Below are positions 22,100 to 25,557 of a stretch of DNA of 25,557 nucleotides, one piece after another. The notes below the pieces were generated by a model. It searched no databases, was not told the DNA's origin, and was given only the letters and a program-made list of their open reading frames with translations. Position numbers and translations under genes: made by a program. Numbering within the stretch: the first letter of the stretch is position 1; each line of letters starts with the position of its first letter. Origin of the DNA: JAGOEF01 sp964511665. Lineage in GTDB: Bacteria > Bacteroidota > Bacteroidia > Bacteroidales > ML635J-15. The stretch covers positions 1 through 25,557 of the forward strand of contig CAZEHA010000050.1 of NCBI GenBank assembly GCA_964511665.1. The letters run 5' to 3'.

Positions 22100-23296
22100 C
22101 TAAATCCCCAATTCCATTTGCATCATAAACCCGAAATTGCTTTTGCAGGGAACAGCACTATTATAGGAATCGTTGTCGAAATAAATCAGGTTTCCCTGCA
22201 GCTTCACAGGGTGTCCGCTAAAATATTTCGACACACCCACAATGTACTGTTTCTGCAAATACTCAGCGTATCTAATTTCATTGGCAGGAACAATTTGTGA
22301 ATAACGGGCGGCAATTTCAATTTGATTTCTGAAGCAATAGCTCAATTGTGTGTTGATACCGTATCCGGCCATTATATACGATGGTGTACCGTCGCTAAGG
22401 TTTACCACCAAACTACCTTTTGCATCACGTTTCATGAACTCACTGTTGAAAGCCCATCCCTGGTATTTAAAAAGCAGGTCGCAAAACAGGGTAGAGATAT
22501 CATGCCCACTGTCCATAAAATTTCCCAGTTGCCCGCCGGTTCTCTTTGCCCCCTTATTTAAACTGTATCCACCCCCAATCGATAGTTTGGGCTTCGTTTC
22601 GTGTTCAATATCCCCTTCGAAATAGTCGCCGTCGTTGGTAAATTTACCTAATGGTAAAAACTCTATGCGCCCGGTATAGGCAAAATTGGCATCTCCTTTG
22701 GGGATGTTTCTTCCTTCGCCACTTGAAACAGCAGCTCGAATTCGAAGCACAGTAATACCAATAGGTTGCGAAAAGCTAAAAAAGAAACCGAAATCGCGGT
22801 CCACTGTGAAATTGCTGTTTACTATGCTCCGGTCGGCAAATTGTTGCTGTCCGCTACTTATCACGCGTTGGCGGTTGCCGGGGAGTTTCCCTTGTCCAAA
22901 ACCAATTTGTATATTCTTAGCCGGTTTATAAAACACCATAGCATCGCGAACCAGGCTTGGAAATTTTGTTTTATCCCAGTCGATATCGTCTCTCGAAAAT
23001 GCAAGTTGAAAAAGATAACTGATTTTATGGTCGAGCACAAAACCATCGAAACGCAAGCGCAACCTGCGAACCTTAAACTCACTTTCGTTAATCGATAAAT
23101 CGCTGTCGGAAACACTGAACAACGAAAACCTGTTTTGAATTCGGAATCTCAGGTTTGTCATTACACTACTGTCTTTTGTAACAAAGCCCCAGCCCTTGTT
23201 GAAGCATACGCTGGCACGGTCGTCGAGTTCGGTTTGCGCAAACAGCAACATGTTTGCCAAAAACATCGTAATAAATAGGAGAAAGACTTTTTTCAT
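22100..23296 (-). CDS. Porin O/P family outer membrane channel
   Basis: The ATG at 23296 gives 398 residues with a signal peptide (KKVFLLFITMFLANMLLFA, cut before QTELDD); a TTG at 23314 lies within the -7 box and is rejected. The mature protein shows the porin O/P pattern: FRIQNRFSLFSV, then SEFKVRRLRLRFDGFVLDHKISYLFQ (in pieces near 75-105), DAMVFYKPAKNIQIGFGQGKLPG, and a run of amphipathic strands to the end (FGFMMQMELGI). Family members form trimeric channels, some of them phosphate- or polyphosphate-selective (OprP/OprO), but the family is wide and selectivity cannot be read from the sequence. The upstream region carries three TTAA-type repeats at an 11-base period that would fit phosphate control; that link is inferred. 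Confidence 0.85.
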   Translation of the reverse strand: MKKVFLLFITMFLANMLLFAQTELDDRASVCFNKGWGFVTKDSSVMTNLRFRIQNRFSLFSVSDSDLSINESEFKVRRLRLRFDGFVLDHKISYLFQLAFSRDDIDWDKTKFPSLVRDAMVFYKPAKNIQIGFGQGKLPGNRQRVISSGQQQFADRSIVNSNFTVDRDFGFFFSFSQPIGITVLRIRAAVSSGEGRNIPKGDANFAYTGRIEFLPLGKFTNDGDYFEGDIEHETKPKLSIGGGYSLNKGAKRTGGQLGNFMDSGHDISTLFCDLLFKYQGWAFNSEFMKRDAKGSLVVNLSDGTPSYIMAGYGINTQLSYCFRNQIEIAARYSQIVPANEIRYAEYLQKQYIVGVSKYFSGHPVKLQGNLIYFDNDSYNSAVPCKSNFGFMMQMELGI

Positions 23297-23311
23297 CGTT
23301 TTGGTTTTTGC

Positions 23312-23319
23312 CAAAAGTA
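23312..23319 (-). promoter_or_regulatory. -7 box of the porin O/P gene
   Basis: TACTTTTG on the minus strand matches TAnnTTTG and lies 15 bases before the ATG. The -33 position has only a weak TTTA (23340-23337), as would suit an activator-dependent promoter. Confidence 0.5.
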
Positions 23320-23335
23320 GAATTGTAATATAGCG

Positions 23336-23368
23336 TTAAACTTAACGAAACATTAAGTTAATGTTAAG
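23336..23368 (-). promoter_or_regulatory. Three direct repeats of 11 bases, Pho-box-like
   Basis: Read on the minus strand the units are CTTAACATTAA (23368-23358), CTTAATGTTTC (23357-23347) and GTTAAGTTTAA (23346-23336). All share TTAA at the same place with a period of 11. They end 16 bases before the -7 box. The same DNA also contains a perfect 15-base palindrome (ACATTAAGTTAATGT), so a dimeric regulator is an alternative reading. Confidence 0.5.
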
Positions 23369-23431
23369 TTTACAAAATAGTAATAGTATTATTCTTCGTT
23401 ATTACTCCCTTAATTACTTGTAATAGCGAAA

Positions 23432-23938
23432 CTAGAATGGCCAAAACTGGTTGTCGGACCAAATTTTTTCTTTCAGTTCGTTGTCGAGCTTCAGCAATAG
23501 TTCATAATGGGTGCCTTCCCAGTCGGCAAGCCAATGAAACAATGCTTTTTCGTTACTGTCGCTAGCTACTTCAGCGCGGCTGCGATATACCTCTATCGAC
23601 TTGGTTTCGAGATCGATAGCGGCTGCTATTGCAGCAGCTTCGAAACCTGCAGCACTAATGTTTTTCGATATTTTACCCGACAAAACCAAATCGGCAATTT
23701 CGTGATCAGCAGTACTAGCCGAAAGGTTTTGTTTAATAAATTCTTTGTGTTCGCTAAAGTTTTTAAACTGTTCTCCCAGCATTTTGGCATGCAGTTTTTC
23801 TTCTTCGGCCATTATGTTAAAAATACGCTGTACATCGGGGTCCTGTGTTTTATCAGCTACTTCTTCATAGAGAGCCTGACCGCGTTTTTCCATGAGAATG
23901 GCAGTTTTTAGAACGTCGAGCAGTTGTTTGTTTTCCAT
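23432..23938 (-). CDS. Ferritin-like di-iron (rubrerythrin-type four-helix) protein
   Basis: The 168-residue product is helical with the residue pattern of a di-iron four-helix bundle: Glu17 in LMEKRGQALYEE, the first ExxH pair Glu47/His50 (EEEKLHAK), Glu111 in DLETKSIEVYRS, and the second pair Glu141/His144 (EGTHYELL). It ends WSDNQFWPF, an ending I have seen on stand-alone rubrerythrin-like proteins. There is no C-terminal rubredoxin domain, so it is not a classical rubrerythrin. Likely roles are peroxide reduction or iron handling under micro-oxic stress; which one cannot be told. It lies between rfbC and the porin gene on the same strand, 53 bases after rfbC, with no functional link apparent. 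The upstream gap has no exact TAnnTTTG box. Confidence 0.83.
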   Translation of the reverse strand: MENKQLLDVLKTAILMEKRGQALYEEVADKTQDPDVQRIFNIMAEEEKLHAKMLGEQFKNFSEHKEFIKQNLSASTADHEIADLVLSGKISKNISAAGFEAAAIAAAIDLETKSIEVYRSRAEVASDSNEKALFHWLADWEGTHYELLLKLDNELKEKIWSDNQFWPF

Positions 23939-23991
23939 AGTATTTTTGTTTTATGATTGATTAACAGTATATAGCGAAAAAAGTTTATATT

Positions 23992-24546
23992 TTACATTTT
24001 GAAGTTAAATTCAGCCAAATCCATGATTGGATTGTTTTTATCTTTTTCGGAGATTATGGCATCATTTACATTAATAGGCCACTGAACTGCTAAATTGCTA
24101 TCGTTGAAACTGATACCTCTTTCGAAAGCCGGTTTATAAAAATTATCGCATTTATAGGCAAAAATTGTATTGTTTTCGAGTACAGCAAATCCATGGGCAA
24201 AGCCTCGCGGAACAAAAAACTGTTTTTTATTCTCGCCCGACAGCACTATTCCGTGCCATTTTCCGAATGTAGGAGAGTCTTTTCGCAGGTCGAGGGCTAC
24301 ATCGAAAACGCTACCTTGAATTACCCTTACCAGTTTTGCCTGAGCCCATGGTTCCAACTGATAGTGTAAGCCTCTTATTACGCCGCGGTTCGACATCGAT
24401 TCGTTGTCTTGCACAAATGTTATATTCAAATTATTCTCGGCAAACACTTGTACACTATATGTTTCCATAAAATAACCACGTGCGTCACCAAACACACTAG
24501 GTTCAATAATTAATAAGCCAGGTATTTCGGTTGTCTTTATTTCCAT
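23992..24546 (-). CDS. rfbC: dTDP-4-dehydrorhamnose 3,5-epimerase
   Basis: RfbC (RmlC) epimerises C3 and C5 of dTDP-4-keto-6-deoxyglucose on the way to dTDP-L-rhamnose. The 184-residue product is of normal length. Visible features of the cupin active site are FGDARGYFMETY (19-30), QDNESMSNRGVIRGLHYQ with the catalytic His61, PRGFAHGF (113-120) with the second conserved His, Tyr137 in the NFYKPAFERG segment, and Asp169 in ISEKDKNNP, which supports the catalytic His. Its start overlaps the end of rfbA by ten bases, so the two genes are translationally coupled. rfbB and rfbD are not in the window; they may lie beyond its right end or elsewhere. Confidence 0.95.
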   Translation of the reverse strand: MEIKTTEIPGLLIIEPSVFGDARGYFMETYSVQVFAENNLNITFVQDNESMSNRGVIRGLHYQLEPWAQAKLVRVIQGSVFDVALDLRKDSPTFGKWHGIVLSGENKKQFFVPRGFAHGFAVLENNTIFAYKCDNFYKPAFERGISFNDSNLAVQWPINVNDAIISEKDKNNPIMDLAEFNFKM

Positions 24547-25424
24547 CCCGGTATTTTTTCGCTGTGCGCAATTTTCAAAAGATATTTTCCGTAGTCGCTC
24601 TTGCCCAGTTCATTGGCCAGTGTAAGCATTTGTTGTTTATCGATAAACCCACGGTGATACGCAATTTCCTCGATACACGATGCTTTGAGACCTTGTCGTT
24701 GTTCCAGTGTTTCAATAAAATTGGCCGCTTGAAGCAGGCTTTGCGGTGTTCCTGTATCGAGCCAGGCAAATCCGCGACCTAACAGATGGATTTTCAAACG
24801 CTGCTCATTCAAATAGAGATTGTTCAAATCGGTAATTTCGAGTTCACCACGTTTTGATGGTTTCAGGTTCTTGGCTTTTTTAACCACATCGTTGCTGTAG
24901 AAATATAGACCGGTTACCGCAAAATTTGATTTTGGTGATACCGGTTTTTCTTCGAGCCCTACTACGTTCCAGTTTTCGTCGAATTCAGCAACACCATATC
25001 GTTCGGGATCGTTTACGTAGTATCCAAAAACCAATGCTCCATCGTCGAGTTGGGATGCTTGTTTCAAAACCTGTCCAAATCCCTGACCGTAAAAAATATT
25101 ATCACCTAACACCAAACACACATTGTCGTTGCCAATAAATTCTTCTCCAATAATAAATGCCTGAGCCAGTCCATCGGGCGATGCTTGAATGGCATAGCTG
25201 ATTTGCAGCCCGAGTTGCCTGCCGTTGCCAAATAAATTTTCGTACAATCCAATGTCGGTAGGCGTACTGATTATTAAAATCTCTCTGATATTGGCCAGCA
25301 TAAGCACCGACAATGGGTAGTAAATCATTGGTTTGTCGTAAACCGGAATAATTTGTTTCGAAATACTCCGGGTGATAGGGTGCAACCGGGTTCCGGCCCC
25401 GCCGGCTAAGATAATTCCTTTCAT
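24537..25424 (-). CDS. rfbA: Glucose-1-phosphate thymidylyltransferase
   Basis: RfbA (RmlA) joins dTTP and glucose 1-phosphate to dTDP-glucose, the first step towards dTDP-L-rhamnose and other deoxysugars for surface polysaccharide. The 295-residue product has all the expected parts: the nucleotide-binding loop LAGGAGTRLHPIT (6-18), SKQIIPVYDKPMIYYPLS with the substrate-contacting Lys, LVLGDNIFYG with the metal-binding Asp, EEKPVSPKSNFAVTGLYFY, and RGFAWLDTGTP. It ends within rfbC by ten bases. The 133 bases to its right (25425-25557) are AT-rich and show no promoter on the minus strand that I trust, so the gene may be read from a promoter beyond the window or belong to a longer operon. Confidence 0.97.
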   Translation of the reverse strand: MKGIILAGGAGTRLHPITRSISKQIIPVYDKPMIYYPLSVLMLANIREILIISTPTDIGLYENLFGNGRQLGLQISYAIQASPDGLAQAFIIGEEFIGNDNVCLVLGDNIFYGQGFGQVLKQASQLDDGALVFGYYVNDPERYGVAEFDENWNVVGLEEKPVSPKSNFAVTGLYFYSNDVVKKAKNLKPSKRGELEITDLNNLYLNEQRLKIHLLGRGFAWLDTGTPQSLLQAANFIETLEQRQGLKASCIEEIAYHRGFIDKQQMLTLANELGKSDYGKYLLKIAHSEKIPGWK

Positions 25425-25557
25425 CTGTATAATTTTTTATTGGTCATATGGAATTGCGCATACACGAATACTCATTGTTGTTGGTAATAATATCATGCTC
25501 AATTTCATGTGTATATAATTTTGTAAACGTTTAAAATTCAGTTAATTAAAAATCAAG

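Noticed and set aside
23379..23406. AGTAATA/TATTACT inverted repeat as terminator of the ferritin-like gene
   Set aside because: Seven A/T-rich pairs with a 14-base loop and no T-run on the minus strand; too weak to call.
25516..25523. TAATTTTG on the plus strand at the right end as a divergent promoter
   Set aside because: The -7 form fits but there is no TTG or TTTG at 17-23 bases upstream and no gene start is visible before the window ends.
1..25557. CRISPR array, tRNA, rRNA, insertion sequence, phage or toxin-antitoxin genes
   Set aside because: I looked for regularly spaced repeats, cloverleaf-like segments, transposase motifs and terminal inverted repeats on both strands and saw none.

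Overview
The window looks like a piece of a Bacteroidota chromosome, most likely from a Bacteroidales-type anaerobe (rank below phylum is a guess). Evidence: several promoters fit the phylum's own consensus (TTTG or TTG, about 17-21 bases, then TAnnTTTG), Shine-Dalgarno sequences are almost absent, and the gene content is typical: a type IX secretion plug protein (DUF5103), DUF4835, a T9SS-sorted cargo, a Bacteroidota-type omega subunit, a porin O/P and a giant alpha-2-macroglobulin. All but one of the genes look like ordinary chromosomal genes of such an organism.

Layout. Bases 1-1284 hold the 3' part of the T9SS plug gene. Bases 1345-5503 form a respiratory nitrite-ammonification block: nrfH and nrfA (membrane tetraheme quinol dehydrogenase and pentaheme nitrite reductase) followed by resB/ccs1 and ccsA, the system II haem ligation machinery that matures c-type cytochromes. 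Bases 5614-11754 encode a 2046-residue alpha-2-macroglobulin ending at a strong intrinsic terminator. Bases 11874-16831 are a housekeeping run on the plus strand: bamD, rpoZ, coaBC, DUF4835, recN. A PorT-like beta-barrel gene (minus) overlaps the end of recN. Bases 17443-18408 are AT-rich and contain a small membrane protein with an HELGH motif, the only segment that looks foreign. Bases 18477-20960 (plus) hold a DUF362 protein with two 4Fe-4S motifs and a signal peptide, then kdsA and an SSAT-like acetyltransferase. Bases 20964-25424 (minus, read right to left) carry rfbA, rfbC, a ferritin-like di-iron protein, a porin O/P and a choice-of-anchor L protein with a T9SS tail.

Together the genes describe a diderm cell that respires nitrite to ammonium with cytochromes c, builds Kdo/dTDP-rhamnose-containing surface polysaccharide, assembles barrels with BAM and exports proteins through T9SS. 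The observations I rate most worth checking are three 11-bp TTAA-type direct repeats upstream of the porin O/P promoter (a Pho-box-like layout), the AT-rich HELGH membrane protein flanked by degenerate repeats, a Sec-type signal peptide on a double-[4Fe-4S] DUF362 protein, the doubtful start of resB where ATG runs straight into a stop, and promoters lying only 6-8 bases before the start codons of nrfH and bamD. I did not find CRISPR arrays, tRNAs, rRNAs, insertion sequences or phage genes, and I see no clearly new multi-gene system.
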